This document shows positions 36,251 through 45,392 of a stretch of 64,000 nt of DNA, one piece after another. The position numbers were made by a program, and so were the translations under genes. The notes under the pieces are model-generated. The model did not search any database, was not told the origin of the DNA, and saw only the letters and a list, made by a program, of their open reading frames with translations. Positions within the stretch are counted from its first letter, which is position 1; each line of letters opens with the position of its first letter. The stretch comes from Planctomycetaceae bacterium (GTDB lineage: Bacteria; Planctomycetota; Planctomycetia; Pirellulales; Pirellulaceae): positions 1 to 64,000 of the forward strand of contig JAHEBQ010000027.1 in NCBI GenBank assembly GCA_024642205.1, written 5' to 3'.

Positions 36251-36709
36251 TTAACTCGATGGTTTGATCTGGTTAATTCCGGGGGTCAAATTCCAGTTGG
36301 CGATATCCACAAACAACAAATACACCGCCAACATCGCCCCAATCAACGCAGTGGCATAGGCGACAAACACAACCAGCGACCAGGCGGCGAACGGGCGTTC
36401 GACCTGAACACCGATGCGTTTGAAGTAATTGCGATAGTGCCATGGAGCGCCGGTCGTTGCCACCACGCCGAGCAACACCATCAAAACGCCGATGACCGTC
36501 GCGTTGATGGTAAAGAAAGGACTTTTCTTGATCCCCAGCGATTGCAGAATCAGCGCAAATCGCGCGACGACAAATCCAAAGGCCATCAGGGCAAGTCCTG
36601 TTCGGATCCAGGCCAGCAACGTCCGTTCGGCCGCCATTTGAACTCGCGGGTCGCATTCCGATACATCAGACTTGACGGCACAATTTGAGTTCTCGTTGGT
36701 TTCGTTCAT
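36251..36709 (-). CDS. DUF202 family membrane protein
   Basis: This 152-residue protein has the family motif MAAERTLLAWIRTGLALMAFG (residues ~25-45, first helix) followed by two more hydrophobic segments (~68-88, ~110-133). DUF202 proteins are small three-helix membrane proteins of unknown function. The gene lies 111 nt after the sulfide:quinone oxidoreductase stop and 226 nt before the ten-gene operon, on the same strand, so it could be read from either transcript. Confidence 0.85.
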   Translation of the reverse strand: MNETNENSNCAVKSDVSECDPRVQMAAERTLLAWIRTGLALMAFGFVVARFALILQSLGIKKSPFFTINATVIGVLMVLLGVVATTGAPWHYRNYFKRIGVQVERPFAAWSLVVFVAYATALIGAMLAVYLLFVDIANWNLTPGINQIKPSS

Positions 36710-36820
36710 GGCTGGGAATGGAGTGAAGACAATTCTCGGTAGGGGGTGAATCGGAACAGCGGCCGCCGGCGGCGATCAAACTTCCAAACTTGATTGATAC
36801 GAAAGGTAACCGGTCGGAGC

Positions 36821-38011
36821 CTAGACTCTCCCTCGGAGCATGCCATGCCAATAGAGGTTCGGCAATCCATACTTCTTCAACATCATCATGCTGAATCGTT
36901 CCTGGGACTGATCGAAGGGAAACGTCTCTTGCGGGTTTTTATCGTAGTCAAACTCAGCCAACACCATACTGTTGTAACTGGTAACCAAAGGACAGGAGGT
37001 ATAACCGTCGTAATGACCGTCAAGCTCGCGACCCTGAATCATGGAAAGAATGTTCGCCACCGTTGTGGGTGCTTGCTTGCGAATGGCCGCGCCCGTTTTC
37101 GAGGTCGGCAGATTGGAGCAATCGCCAAGTGAAAAGACGTTGCTGTATTTCATGTGCTGAGTCGTGTGCTTGTCGACGTCCGTCCAGCCACCTTCGCCCG
37201 CCAGCGGACTGTTTTTGATAAAGTCCGGTGGTCCCATCTTTGGCGTGACATGAATCATGTCGTACTTGATGGTTTTTCGCTCCTCCGATTCGAGAACCTG
37301 AAAGATCGCCTCCTTTGACTCGGGTCGAATTTCGATCAGGTCATGATTGAGTTGAACATCCATCGCCCGGCGTTTGACCGCGGCCTCCAGCGTCCGGGCA
37401 TAACGATCCACGGCAAAAATCCTCGGCATCGCCACCGCAAAGATCACGTTGCATTGGTCACGTATGCCGTGTTTTCGAAAATAATCTTCGGCCAGAAAGC
37501 AGATTTTCACGGGAGCACCTCCGCACTTGACGGCTCCCAGCGGGTGCGTGAACAAGGCCGTTCCGCCCTTGAAGTTTCGCAGCGTATCCCAGGTCGTCTC
37601 AACGGTGTCAAAGCTGTAGTTACTGCAGATTCCATTCGTGCCGACGACTTCTTTCGACAGTCCTTTGATCGCTGACCAGTTCAGTTGCAATCCGGGGCAA
37701 ACCACCAGATAGTCATATTCAACCGGGTCGCCACCGCGCGTCGTGACGGAATTCCGGTCGGGATCAAAGAACTCCACGTGGTCCCTGACCCATTTAACGT
37801 CCCTGGGAATGTAGTCGGCTTCGTTTCGTTCCGACTCTTCCCGTGGAAAAATCCCACCGCCCACCAGTGTCCAGAGCGGTTGATAATAATGCTTTTCGCT
37901 TGGTTCAATGATTGTGACGTCAAGATCGGCATCGGCGTTCTTCAGCTGAGCGGCAACGGTAATACCGGCGGTTCCGCCACCGACGATGACGATTCGTTTT
38001 TTTTCGGACAT
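36821..38011 (-). CDS. sqr: Sulfide:quinone oxidoreductase, type II (SQOR-like)
   Basis: This 396-residue flavoprotein oxidises sulfide and gives electrons to the quinone pool. The FAD motif IVIVGGGTAGITVAAQL starts at residue ~6. HYYQPLWTLVGGG and both catalytic cysteines match the human/type II family: Cys at ~163 in AVKCGGAPVKICFLAED and Cys at ~340 in DGYTSCPLVTSYNSMVLAEF. The second FAD region GDCSNLPTSKTGAA is present. It is the last gene of the sulfide operon after the DUF1641 gene. A further Cys near 128 (NGICSNYSF) might be the third residue seen in some SQRs. The product is probably glutathione- or other low-molecular-weight persulfide. Confidence 0.94.
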   Translation of the reverse strand: MSEKKRIVIVGGGTAGITVAAQLKNADADLDVTIIEPSEKHYYQPLWTLVGGGIFPREESERNEADYIPRDVKWVRDHVEFFDPDRNSVTTRGGDPVEYDYLVVCPGLQLNWSAIKGLSKEVVGTNGICSNYSFDTVETTWDTLRNFKGGTALFTHPLGAVKCGGAPVKICFLAEDYFRKHGIRDQCNVIFAVAMPRIFAVDRYARTLEAAVKRRAMDVQLNHDLIEIRPESKEAIFQVLESEERKTIKYDMIHVTPKMGPPDFIKNSPLAGEGGWTDVDKHTTQHMKYSNVFSLGDCSNLPTSKTGAAIRKQAPTTVANILSMIQGRELDGHYDGYTSCPLVTSYNSMVLAEFDYDKNPQETFPFDQSQERFSMMMLKKYGLPNLYWHGMLRGRV

Positions 38012-38028
38012 GGTTTCGATTCCCGAAT

Positions 38029-38694
38029 TTACTGTGAAGTTGATGAATGGTGCCCGTCAAGGTTCTTGCCAAAACACTTACCAAACTGAACGGCGAACGC
38101 AAGGCTGCGCTGAATCTCGGGCTTGCGCAGCGCGCCAAGCAACCCCAAGACGCCGACTCTCATCGGCGTTGGCGATTCGCAAACCTGTTGTTGCGCATTG
38201 GTCAATGACCGGGCAGCGTTGTTAACGACGCTCACGGCATGCGGATTTAAAATATCGGAATCCAGTAGATCACCCATTCGTTGAAGGTGATCGTTATCGA
38301 CATTGCTGCCCAGCCACATGGCCGCCTGCAAACCATTGGTCAAGGCTCGCTCGACGTCGATACCACTGGCAGAATAGCGATTCTGACAGTCGTCCAGGAC
38401 GTCACCCAAAATCGCCAGGATGTTCGGCAACTGATCAGCAATTCTCGCCAACTGGGCCAACTGCGGAAGGCTGTCGAGCAGTTGGCGAAGGGCGGAAACA
38501 GTGGACGGTTCCGATAGCTTTTCCAGAAGCTGGCCAAGTCCCGTGATTCTCTGGTCGACGTCGATCCCCGCACGGACCGCCTTCGCAACTCGCTCATCGA
38601 CGACATCGGCCCCGGTCGCAACGGCGTCTTCGACCGACATCCCCATACGTTCAAAAAGCACCTGTTCTATCGTTTGTGGTTCAGATGGGTTCAT
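38029..38694 (-). CDS. DUF1641 domain protein
   Basis: This 221-residue helical protein ends with the DUF1641 signature, MRVGVLGLLGALRKPEIQRS then LAFAVQFGKCFGKNL. The middle is a run of leucine-rich helices (LRQLLDSLPQLAQLARIADQ). DUF1641 proteins are frequent neighbours of sulfide:quinone oxidoreductase genes and may help bind the enzyme to the membrane or to a partner, but no activity is known. It overlaps the SulP gene by 14 nt at its start and precedes the SQR gene by 17 nt. Confidence 0.85.
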   Translation of the reverse strand: MNPSEPQTIEQVLFERMGMSVEDAVATGADVVDERVAKAVRAGIDVDQRITGLGQLLEKLSEPSTVSALRQLLDSLPQLAQLARIADQLPNILAILGDVLDDCQNRYSASGIDVERALTNGLQAAMWLGSNVDNDHLQRMGDLLDSDILNPHAVSVVNNAARSLTNAQQQVCESPTPMRVGVLGLLGALRKPEIQRSLAFAVQFGKCFGKNLDGHHSSTSQ

Positions 38695-40495
38695 GGATTT
38701 TGCTTCCTTTCGGATGAATTAATGACGGATCGCCCGATGTATCGCTGCGTTGGCAAACAGGCTGTCCTGATCCAGCGAGTTCACAGATTGCTTGATGGGT
38801 CGAAAGGAAAACATGCGTTTCCAGGAATTCCGCTTCGAAACCGGCAGCCTTCAAACGATCCATCACCGGGCCTTTGATGTCGGACAGATAAAACCCGACG
38901 TTGGCCGAACGCAGTTCACGAATGGTTGTCTCGAGGACATCGATACCTGTCGCGTCAACGTCGTTAATGCCGGAAGCAACTAACAGCACTGATTTGATGT
39001 CCCGACGTTCGGAAATCTGTTCGTGCAACCAGGTTTCAAGAAACGGCGCATTGGCGAAATTGAGGCTTTCATCCACGCGAAATGCCAGGACCCCCTCAGA
39101 AAGATGGACATCATGTCGGTTGATATTTCGGAAATGCTCGCTTTCTCCGACTCGACCGACTTCGGCCACATGAGGACGACTCATCTTCCACATCAGCATC
39201 AGAATGGTCGCCGACACGCCGACAAGAATGCCGTTTTCAATACCGAACCCCAGCACAGCTGCAAAGGTAACGATCACGGCAATCGCATCCGGGCGACTGT
39301 ACCGCCACAGTTTGATGGGCGTTTTAATATCGATCAATCCGATCACCGCCATCACGATGATTGCCGCGAGTACTGCCTTGGGAATATAGAAGAACATCGG
39401 TGTCAACAAAGCAACCGAAATGGCTACGAGAACGGCGGTAAACACGGACGCCATCGGCGTTCGCGCACCTGCGGAATAGTTCACCAACGAGCGGCTGAAT
39501 CCACCGGTCACCGGATACCCTCCCGTAAATGCAGCCCCGACATCTGCGATTCCCAGGGCAAACAGCTCTCGATTTGCATCAACTTTTTCACGACGGCGTG
39601 TCGCAAGTGCTTTTGCAACGGAGATACTTTCAAGGTATCCGACCAGAGTGATAACCAATGCCAGGGGAAACAGGGAGCGCAGCGCCGCGAGACTGAGCTC
39701 GGGCATCGTCCACGTGGGAAGACCGCCAGGAATCTCGCCGACAATGGAAATTTTTTGACTCTCGTGCCAGCCGCCCAGGTAAACAGCGATCGCCGCTGCG
39801 GTGACCGCGACCAATGGACCAACCTTGGAAATCACATTTGCCAGGTTTTCATCCAGACCCAATCCTTTCAACCATGGCCCCATCACCCTGCCAAACACCA
39901 GTAACAATCCGCAACTGGACAGCCCGACCGCGAGGGTCGGCAGGTTTGAGTGGCCCATGTTCGCCAGGGTTCCGGCAATCAGTTGAAATGGATATTCGCC
40001 GCTTTCAACACTCACTCCCAGGAGGTGCTTCAACTGACTGAAGCCAATCACGATCGCGGCGGCGCTCGTAAATCCGACCAACACCGGATGGCTGATGAAA
40101 TTGACCAGGAAGCCCATTCGAAAGACCGCCATCAGGATCTGGAGCAATCCAACGAGCAACGCCAAGGTAAGACAAAGCGAAATGAACGGTTCGCTTCCGG
40201 GCGCCGCAAGAGAACCAACGCCCGAGACAACCAACAGTGAGACCATGGCAACTGGACCCACCGCCAACGAATTGCTTGTTCCAAACAGGCTGTACAGCAC
40301 CAGCGGAACGATACTGGCATACAATCCGACTTGCGGTGGCAGTCCGGCCAGCATCGCGTAAGCCATCGCCTGCGGCACGAGCATGATGGCCACGATAACG
40401 CCGGCGATCAAATCACCGGTGAAATGTTCACGCCGATAATCCGACAGCCGCGTGGCCAGAGGAGAAATTGATTTTATCCGGGCCAGAAAGTTCAT
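38681..40495 (-). CDS. SulP family anion permease with STAS domain
   Basis: This 604-residue transporter has about twelve hydrophobic segments in the first ~430 residues, including the SulP-characteristic LVPQAMAYAMLAGLPPQVGL. A C-terminal STAS domain follows (~450-580: EGVLAFRVDESLNFANAPFL, then VDATGIDVLETTIRELR). SulP proteins move sulfate, bicarbonate or other anions. Its place in a sulfide-oxidation operon favours sulfate or another oxidised sulfur anion. It overlaps the TauE gene as ATGA. A substrate other than sulfate cannot be excluded from sequence. Confidence 0.9.
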   Translation of the reverse strand: MNFLARIKSISPLATRLSDYRREHFTGDLIAGVIVAIMLVPQAMAYAMLAGLPPQVGLYASIVPLVLYSLFGTSNSLAVGPVAMVSLLVVSGVGSLAAPGSEPFISLCLTLALLVGLLQILMAVFRMGFLVNFISHPVLVGFTSAAAIVIGFSQLKHLLGVSVESGEYPFQLIAGTLANMGHSNLPTLAVGLSSCGLLLVFGRVMGPWLKGLGLDENLANVISKVGPLVAVTAAAIAVYLGGWHESQKISIVGEIPGGLPTWTMPELSLAALRSLFPLALVITLVGYLESISVAKALATRRREKVDANRELFALGIADVGAAFTGGYPVTGGFSRSLVNYSAGARTPMASVFTAVLVAISVALLTPMFFYIPKAVLAAIIVMAVIGLIDIKTPIKLWRYSRPDAIAVIVTFAAVLGFGIENGILVGVSATILMLMWKMSRPHVAEVGRVGESEHFRNINRHDVHLSEGVLAFRVDESLNFANAPFLETWLHEQISERRDIKSVLLVASGINDVDATGIDVLETTIRELRSANVGFYLSDIKGPVMDRLKAAGFEAEFLETHVFLSTHQAICELAGSGQPVCQRSDTSGDPSLIHPKGSKIHEPI

Positions 40496-41424
40496 TTTTT
40501 CATCAGCCGTGAATCATTCGGGTCAGCGAAAGTGATAAACCGGTCGCGCTCCGATTCTCGAGCGGATTCAGCCTTCGGATTCAGATTCGGTCCTGAAACA
40601 GCGGACGGGAGCTGGTTGCCTGATTTCTGATGTTGATGATCCGTCAGTTTGCCGCTTTCACGGAAAATCACAAACGCGCCAATCAATACCAGAAAAACCG
40701 CAAACACCTTGTGTAATGTCCTCTGGTTCATCTTGGTATTCAGTCGCTGGCCCACCGCACAACCGGCAACTCCGATCAGAGAGAAGACAAGGATCGTTTC
40801 ACGTTCCACCGAAAGTCCCAATTCAAACAGAATGTACTGATACTTGGCGAATCCAATCAACGACTTCAATGCGATGATGACCAAGCTGGTTCCAATCGCC
40901 GTGCGAATCGGCAGTTTCTCCAGCATCAACAGGGCGGGAACAATCAGAAACCCGCCACCGACACCAACGAAGCCGGTCAGAATGCCCACCAGCACACCTT
41001 CACCAATGATTTTCAAAGAACTCACGAGGTTGTGCGACCGCCGTTCGATAACTTTTTCTTCGGATGGGCCCGATCCGAATGCTTTCCGCATCATCACGAT
41101 CGCCGAGAGAATCACAACTCCACCAAACACGGTTAACTGCAGCGCGTCGGTTGCCAACCCACCCAACCAGGCCCCAAGATAGGTTCCCAACATTGCCGGA
41201 ATGCCAAACCAAATGACACTTTTCCAATCGATATGCCCGGCGATGGCCTTGGGTATGGCACCGGCCAGAGAAATGGCACCGACAATCGCCATCGATTCGG
41301 CAATCGACACCTTGGCATCATGACCAACCAGGTAGACTAAAATCGGAACCGTGATCGCCGAACCGCCGGAACCGAGCAGTCCCAGCGTTGCGCCGATCAA
41401 AAGTGCCCCAATGATTGTGGTCAT
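40492..41424 (-). CDS. TauE/SafE family sulfite/anion exporter
   Basis: From the ATG at 41424 the protein has 310 residues with about eight membrane helices. The duplicated family motifs are visible: LLGSGGSAITVPILVYLVGH (N-terminal) and GFVGVGGGFLIVPALLMLEK (after ~150). The last ~50 residues are hydrophilic and cytoplasmic. TauE/SafE members export sulfite, sulfoacetate or related anions, which fits clearance of sulfite made by the persulfide dioxygenase. It overlaps SulP by 4 nt and is separated from the dioxygenase gene by 341 nt. Confidence 0.9.
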   Translation of the reverse strand: MTTIIGALLIGATLGLLGSGGSAITVPILVYLVGHDAKVSIAESMAIVGAISLAGAIPKAIAGHIDWKSVIWFGIPAMLGTYLGAWLGGLATDALQLTVFGGVVILSAIVMMRKAFGSGPSEEKVIERRSHNLVSSLKIIGEGVLVGILTGFVGVGGGFLIVPALLMLEKLPIRTAIGTSLVIIALKSLIGFAKYQYILFELGLSVERETILVFSLIGVAGCAVGQRLNTKMNQRTLHKVFAVFLVLIGAFVIFRESGKLTDHQHQKSGNQLPSAVSGPNLNPKAESARESERDRFITFADPNDSRLMKK

Positions 41425-41765
41425 GCTCAATTTTTTCGGAAGAAACTACCGCGTTGGCAGCAGGAAATTAAGTCGTTGGTTACTGATGTCATTGAGGATT
41501 CGAGTTCAAATCGGTGAAAATGCCAATCCGCACGCCGACGAAAATTCGCGACGCAATCCAGGTTCCGTCGCATGGCTGAAGAACCATCGGTCAAGGAAAC
41601 AGGCGCCGGAGTTATTCCCGGCCTTCCAACTAGTACCATCGATGAAAGGTCGTTTGAGAGCAGCCGTGGTTGGGACACGACCGACTTGACTTCCATTGAT
41701 TTCACGTTTCACTTTTCACCATCAATCCCGCAACCCTGGACACGTCGAGACGAAACGTCGAACCA
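41425..41765. other. 341-bp gap inside the sulfide operon
   Basis: The space between the persulfide dioxygenase and TauE genes is long compared with the other joints. No frame has coding character. A short inverted repeat GCCGG / CCGGC with an 8-nt loop (41606-41623) is the only structure noted. The gap could hold an internal promoter, a processed hairpin or a lost gene. Confidence 0.35.
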
Positions 41766-43196
41766 TCAGTTGATCGTGGCCGTTTCGTGCGAAGCGGTTT
41801 CCACCGGCAACATTTCCAGTTTCCAGGCTTCTATTCCGCCATCAAGATTGATGACATTCTTGATCCCCGCTCGTTCGGCGATGCTCGCCGCAATGACGGA
41901 TCGGCCGCCGGTCCTGCACTGGTAAGCATAGGTTTTCGCGGGATCGAACTGATCAATATTCTGAATCATCTTGCCAAGGAAACAGTGACGCGAATCAGGG
42001 ATCATCTCCTCGTGTCGCTCCGGTAAACCGCGCACATCTATGAGCTGGACTTCGCCCGACTTGATTCGACTGACCAGCTGTCGGGGTGATTCCTGTGGAA
42101 TGTGCTCCGTATTAAAACCACCGTCGGCAACTTCGTCAGCGCAAAAGTACCCGCCAATGTTATCCATGCCGATTTTGTGGAGAATCCGCACAACTTCGGG
42201 CAGATCGTGTTCACTTGAGATCAGGAACACCGGCTTTTCATAATCAAGCAGCGACCCACCCCACATCGCAATATATTTTGGCTGGATATTGATGGTGCCC
42301 ATGACATGCGATGTCGCAAATTTTCTGGAGACGGCCGTGTCGACGACCATTTCGTTAGCAACCGTATTGCGAAGTACGTCGACACGCATCTTTCGGGGCA
42401 GCTTCGGCTCACCCAGAATTGCCGGGCCCTCCTTGTTGACCCGCTTCATGAGCGCGAAGTATCGTGGAGCTTCCGGCTGTTCCGACAGAATGTAATCAAC
42501 GAACTCCTGTTCGTCGGAGTACTGGAGTGCCGGATTGAAAAGCTTTTCGTATCCGACCGTACTGGAGGGGATCGCCCCCAACCCCTTGCCGCAGGCGCTG
42601 CCCGCACCGTGTGCCGGCCACACCTGCAAATGGTCTGGAAGTTCGTTGAACTTTTGAATGGACTTGAACAGATCGCGTGCCCCCGGTTCGGCCGTCCCCA
42701 TGATACCAGCGGCTTCTTCAAGCAAGTCTGGGCGACCAATCGAACCGACAAAAACAAAATCACCGGTAAAGATCCCCATTGGTTTGTCGGCACCGCCACC
42801 CTTGTCCGTCAAAATGAAGGAAATGCTCTCGGGAGTATGGCCGGGCGTGTACATGACCTTGAGTTCCACGTTGCCCGCGGCAAACGTATCGCCGTCCTTG
42901 AGGAGCTGGTGATCGTAGTCTTTGGCATATTCATACTTCCATTCTGCCGGCCCTTCGTCAGAGACAAATAACCTGGCCCCAATTCGTTCTGCCATTTCGC
43001 GTGCGCCCGAAACATAGTCGGCATGAATGTGGGTATCCGCTACGCCAACGATTTTCATACTCTCCTTGGCAGCGGCTTCCAGATACTGCTCGATGTCACG
43101 ACCGGGATCGATAATGATTGCCTCGCCCGTTTTTTGGCATCCCACCATATAAGACGCGTGTGCTAGTGCTTTGTCGTAGAAATACTTCAGTAACAT
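41766..43196 (-). CDS. Persulfide dioxygenase-rhodanese fusion (CstB-like)
   Basis: This 476-residue protein has a metallo-beta-lactamase-fold dioxygenase domain (~1-250) with iron-site motifs DTHIHADYVSG (~55), TPGHTPESISF and TGDFVFVGSIGRPDL. The Tyr after HAD, in place of the usual His, is typical of the CstB/BlaP branch. Two rhodanese domains follow: the first (~265-365) lacks a catalytic Cys loop, the second (~375-470) has an intact CRTGGRS loop. This matches S. aureus CstB, which turns persulfides into thiosulfate. A strong AAGGAG precedes the ATG. It lies just downstream of the ArsR regulator gene and should remove the SQR product. Confidence 0.92.
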   Translation of the reverse strand: MLLKYFYDKALAHASYMVGCQKTGEAIIIDPGRDIEQYLEAAAKESMKIVGVADTHIHADYVSGAREMAERIGARLFVSDEGPAEWKYEYAKDYDHQLLKDGDTFAAGNVELKVMYTPGHTPESISFILTDKGGGADKPMGIFTGDFVFVGSIGRPDLLEEAAGIMGTAEPGARDLFKSIQKFNELPDHLQVWPAHGAGSACGKGLGAIPSSTVGYEKLFNPALQYSDEQEFVDYILSEQPEAPRYFALMKRVNKEGPAILGEPKLPRKMRVDVLRNTVANEMVVDTAVSRKFATSHVMGTINIQPKYIAMWGGSLLDYEKPVFLISSEHDLPEVVRILHKIGMDNIGGYFCADEVADGGFNTEHIPQESPRQLVSRIKSGEVQLIDVRGLPERHEEMIPDSRHCFLGKMIQNIDQFDPAKTYAYQCRTGGRSVIAASIAERAGIKNVINLDGGIEAWKLEMLPVETASHETATIN

Positions 43197-43305
43197 GGTC
43201 AGACTCCTTAGAAATGGACCGCGCCAGTACGACGCATCGAATGGTTGGCTTATCTAAAACTCGAATTATTTCGACGTGTTATTCAGTCAAAAAAGACGGC
43301 TGCTG

Positions 43306-43608
43306 TTATCCGAACCGCTTTTGGATGCAATCCATGATATCTTTCAAATGGGGTTCGGCAATCGAATAGTAAACCGTGCGGCCATCCCGCACACTTTCCA
43401 GAAAACCGCAACGCTGCATCAACCGCAAATGATCCGATGTCGTTGGCTGAGACAACTCGCAGGAACCGGCAATCTCGCCGACCGAATATTTTTTGCCTGT
43501 GAGCAGAATTTGAACGATTTGCAACCTGTTTGGATGAGCCAGAATACGCAGGCATTCGGCAGCCTCCGCCAATGCGCTGTAATCGAGATGCGGTGTTTTC
43601 TTGATCAT
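43306..43608 (-). CDS. ArsR/SmtB-family transcriptional regulator
   Basis: The ATG at 43608 has an AGGAGG 6-7 nt upstream and gives a 100-residue winged-helix protein. The recognition region is YSVGEIAGSCELSQPTTSDHLRLMQ (~41-65), with wing VRDGRTVYYSI. Four cysteines (19, 50, 67, 94) are present, but none sits exactly where the BigR/SqrR sulfur-sensing Cys before SVGEL occurs, and no CxC metal site is seen. It is the first gene of the sulfide operon and overlooks a palindromic operator, so it likely represses until a reactive sulfur species or other inducer binds. Confidence 0.92.
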   Translation of the reverse strand: MIKKTPHLDYSALAEAAECLRILAHPNRLQIVQILLTGKKYSVGEIAGSCELSQPTTSDHLRLMQRCGFLESVRDGRTVYYSIAEPHLKDIMDCIQKRFG

Positions 43609-43625
43609 GATTGTCCTCCTGGTTA

Positions 43626-43653
43626 AACATATCGACATCTCTCGATATGTCAA
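43626..43653 (-). promoter_or_regulatory. Candidate sigma-70 promoter of the sulfide operon
   Basis: Read on the minus strand there is a perfect TTGACA (43653-43648), a 16-bp spacer and TATGTT (43631-43626), matching -35 and -10 elements. The operator palindrome lies over it. One caution: the expected start point (~43619) would fall at the ribosome site of the regulator gene, so the true -10 may be shifted. Confidence 0.5.
43627..43650. promoter_or_regulatory. Probable ArsR operator, 9-bp perfect inverted repeat
   Basis: The arms ACATATCGA and TCGATATGT form a perfect 9-bp dyad with a 6-nt spacer, centred 30 bp upstream of the regulator start codon and lying over the candidate promoter. The AT-rich dyad is typical of ArsR/SmtB operators. 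Autoregulation of the operon is the natural reading. Confidence 0.7.
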
Positions 43654-43857
43654 TGAGTTATTCTTGAAAAAAACCGGGTTGGGCAGAATTATCGAGATTC
43701 ACCTGGCCGGCGTCCCCCATCGTGAAACGCCAGGCTGCGTTTCCATTCCAGTAACCGGAACGATGGCAACGTACCGACCCCCGGGAATGCGACGGGAGAA
43801 GCGATTGAGCAGGTCAGCAATGTGTTCCAACCGACGAATTTCCTGAACGAAAAAAGC

Positions 43858-45198
43858 TCAATTGCCCGCCAGGAGTTTGGCCTCGGAGGCTGACGCCGGA
43901 TAGAGGTGAACGTCCCGCTGCGGAAACGGAAACGAAATGCCCTGGCGATCGAACTCATCTTTCACGGATCGGGTAAGATCCCAGTAAACCGACCAGTAAT
44001 CTTCGGATTTGACCCAGGGGCGGCAGATGAAATTGACCGAAGAATCCGCAAGTTCGTGAACTCGAATCAGCGGCACTGGGTCGTCGAGGACCCGTTCATG
44101 CTGTCTGACCAGGAATTCGAGAATGTCCTTCGCCTTGTCAATGTCATCTTCGTAACCGATTCCAAAAACAAGGTCGACGCGGCGCGTTTGGCTGGCAGTC
44201 GCGTTGGTGATCGTGCCTTTCCAGATGTCGTTATTGGGAACAATCATTTTCTTGTTATCGGGTGTGGAGATGTGCGTCGAGAAAAGTGATACCGATTGAA
44301 CGGTTCCCGAGACGCCGCCGGCTTCGATTGAGTCGCCCACATCAAACGGCCGGTAACCGAGGATCAACAGACCACTGGCAAAATTACTCAATGTATCCTG
44401 CAAGGCGAACGCCACGATAAATCCAGCAGCGCCAACAGCGGCCAAAAGCGGACCAATGTTCACTTCCAGTGCGGACAAGGCAACGATCAATCCAATCACC
44501 ACAATGGCTTGTTTGACGAATGTCCCGAGAAAGTTGGTCAGTAATTTGGAAAAACCCTCAACTCGCATCGCCGCGTGCTGGACAACCCTGGAAACGATAC
44601 CCGCGACGAAATAGAAACTGACAAGGATCAGACAGAACTTCAGCAGATTCCAAAGCCATCGCTGTCCTCCCTGCTCGGATACCAACCAGCTACGAATCAG
44701 CGTCCAAGCGGTCGCCGCGTCAGCGACCTCGACGCCAACGCCTGAAAGGGCGCTCACATACTTGCGATACGACGTGACCTCTCCGCCTTTGGCTTCCATT
44801 TCGGCGAGCACTACATTCAGGTTGTCAACCAGCTTGGCTTTGGTCTCGGTCAATTCAGGGATTGCTTCGCCTCCTCCCTGATTCTTTTTGACGGCGATCC
44901 GAACGTCAGCGATCTGTTGAACGTTTTCCTTCAGCAAATCTCGCCACCCTTCGGCTTCAACCGTCAGTTCCTCCAGGGTAAGCGGTTTGACAATGATTTC
45001 CAGGTATTCCTGGAGAATCGTCGGATCGACCGTTGTAACCGGCTTGGGCTTCTCTGTCGCCGAATCGTTCTTTTCCTGTGCAGGCAAGAAACTCACCGCA
45101 CCGAACGTCAGCAGAATAATTGCGGAAAGGGTGCAAACGCCAGAACGAATAAGGCCCGGACTATCATAGGTCAAGTTGTTGAAGCGATGCCTGAACAT
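43858..45198 (-). CDS. MscS-type mechanosensitive channel with N-terminal periplasmic extension
   Basis: From the ATG at 45198 the protein has 446 residues: a signal-like hydrophobic stretch (~20-38), an extracytoplasmic coiled-coil-like region (~50-140), then three or four helices and the MscS pore helix and beta domain. The pore signature NIGPLLAAVGAAGFIVAFAL is followed by QDTLSNFASGLLILGYRPFD, and the beta domain carries STHISTPDNKKMIVPNN. It releases solutes during hypo-osmotic shock. Longer frames to 45285 (ATG) or 45315 (TTG) are possible. The neighbouring HdeD-like gene lies upstream on the same strand. Confidence 0.9.
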   Translation of the reverse strand: MFRHRFNNLTYDSPGLIRSGVCTLSAIILLTFGAVSFLPAQEKNDSATEKPKPVTTVDPTILQEYLEIIVKPLTLEELTVEAEGWRDLLKENVQQIADVRIAVKKNQGGGEAIPELTETKAKLVDNLNVVLAEMEAKGGEVTSYRKYVSALSGVGVEVADAATAWTLIRSWLVSEQGGQRWLWNLLKFCLILVSFYFVAGIVSRVVQHAAMRVEGFSKLLTNFLGTFVKQAIVVIGLIVALSALEVNIGPLLAAVGAAGFIVAFALQDTLSNFASGLLILGYRPFDVGDSIEAGGVSGTVQSVSLFSTHISTPDNKKMIVPNNDIWKGTITNATASQTRRVDLVFGIGYEDDIDKAKDILEFLVRQHERVLDDPVPLIRVHELADSSVNFICRPWVKSEDYWSVYWDLTRSVKDEFDRQGISFPFPQRDVHLYPASASEAKLLAGN

Positions 45199-45392
45199 GA
45201 ATCTGTTATCCCCGAGACGAGAACCCCTGCGAACGAAACACTTGCGATGGACAACATCGCGAAACGCAGGGCGATTGGAAAACATGATTCTTACCGCTGT
45301 AACCGCTTCATTCAAGAAGTGATGCCACGATCCATGTCGTTACGGGCCAGTGTGGTAACTTCGATTCTGCGTCGAAACTCCCGGTTGCCCCG

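Noticed and set aside
36762..36773. GC-rich 12-bp palindrome between DUF202 and SQR genes
   Set aside because: It is short, without a loop or T-run, and may be chance in GC-rich sequence.
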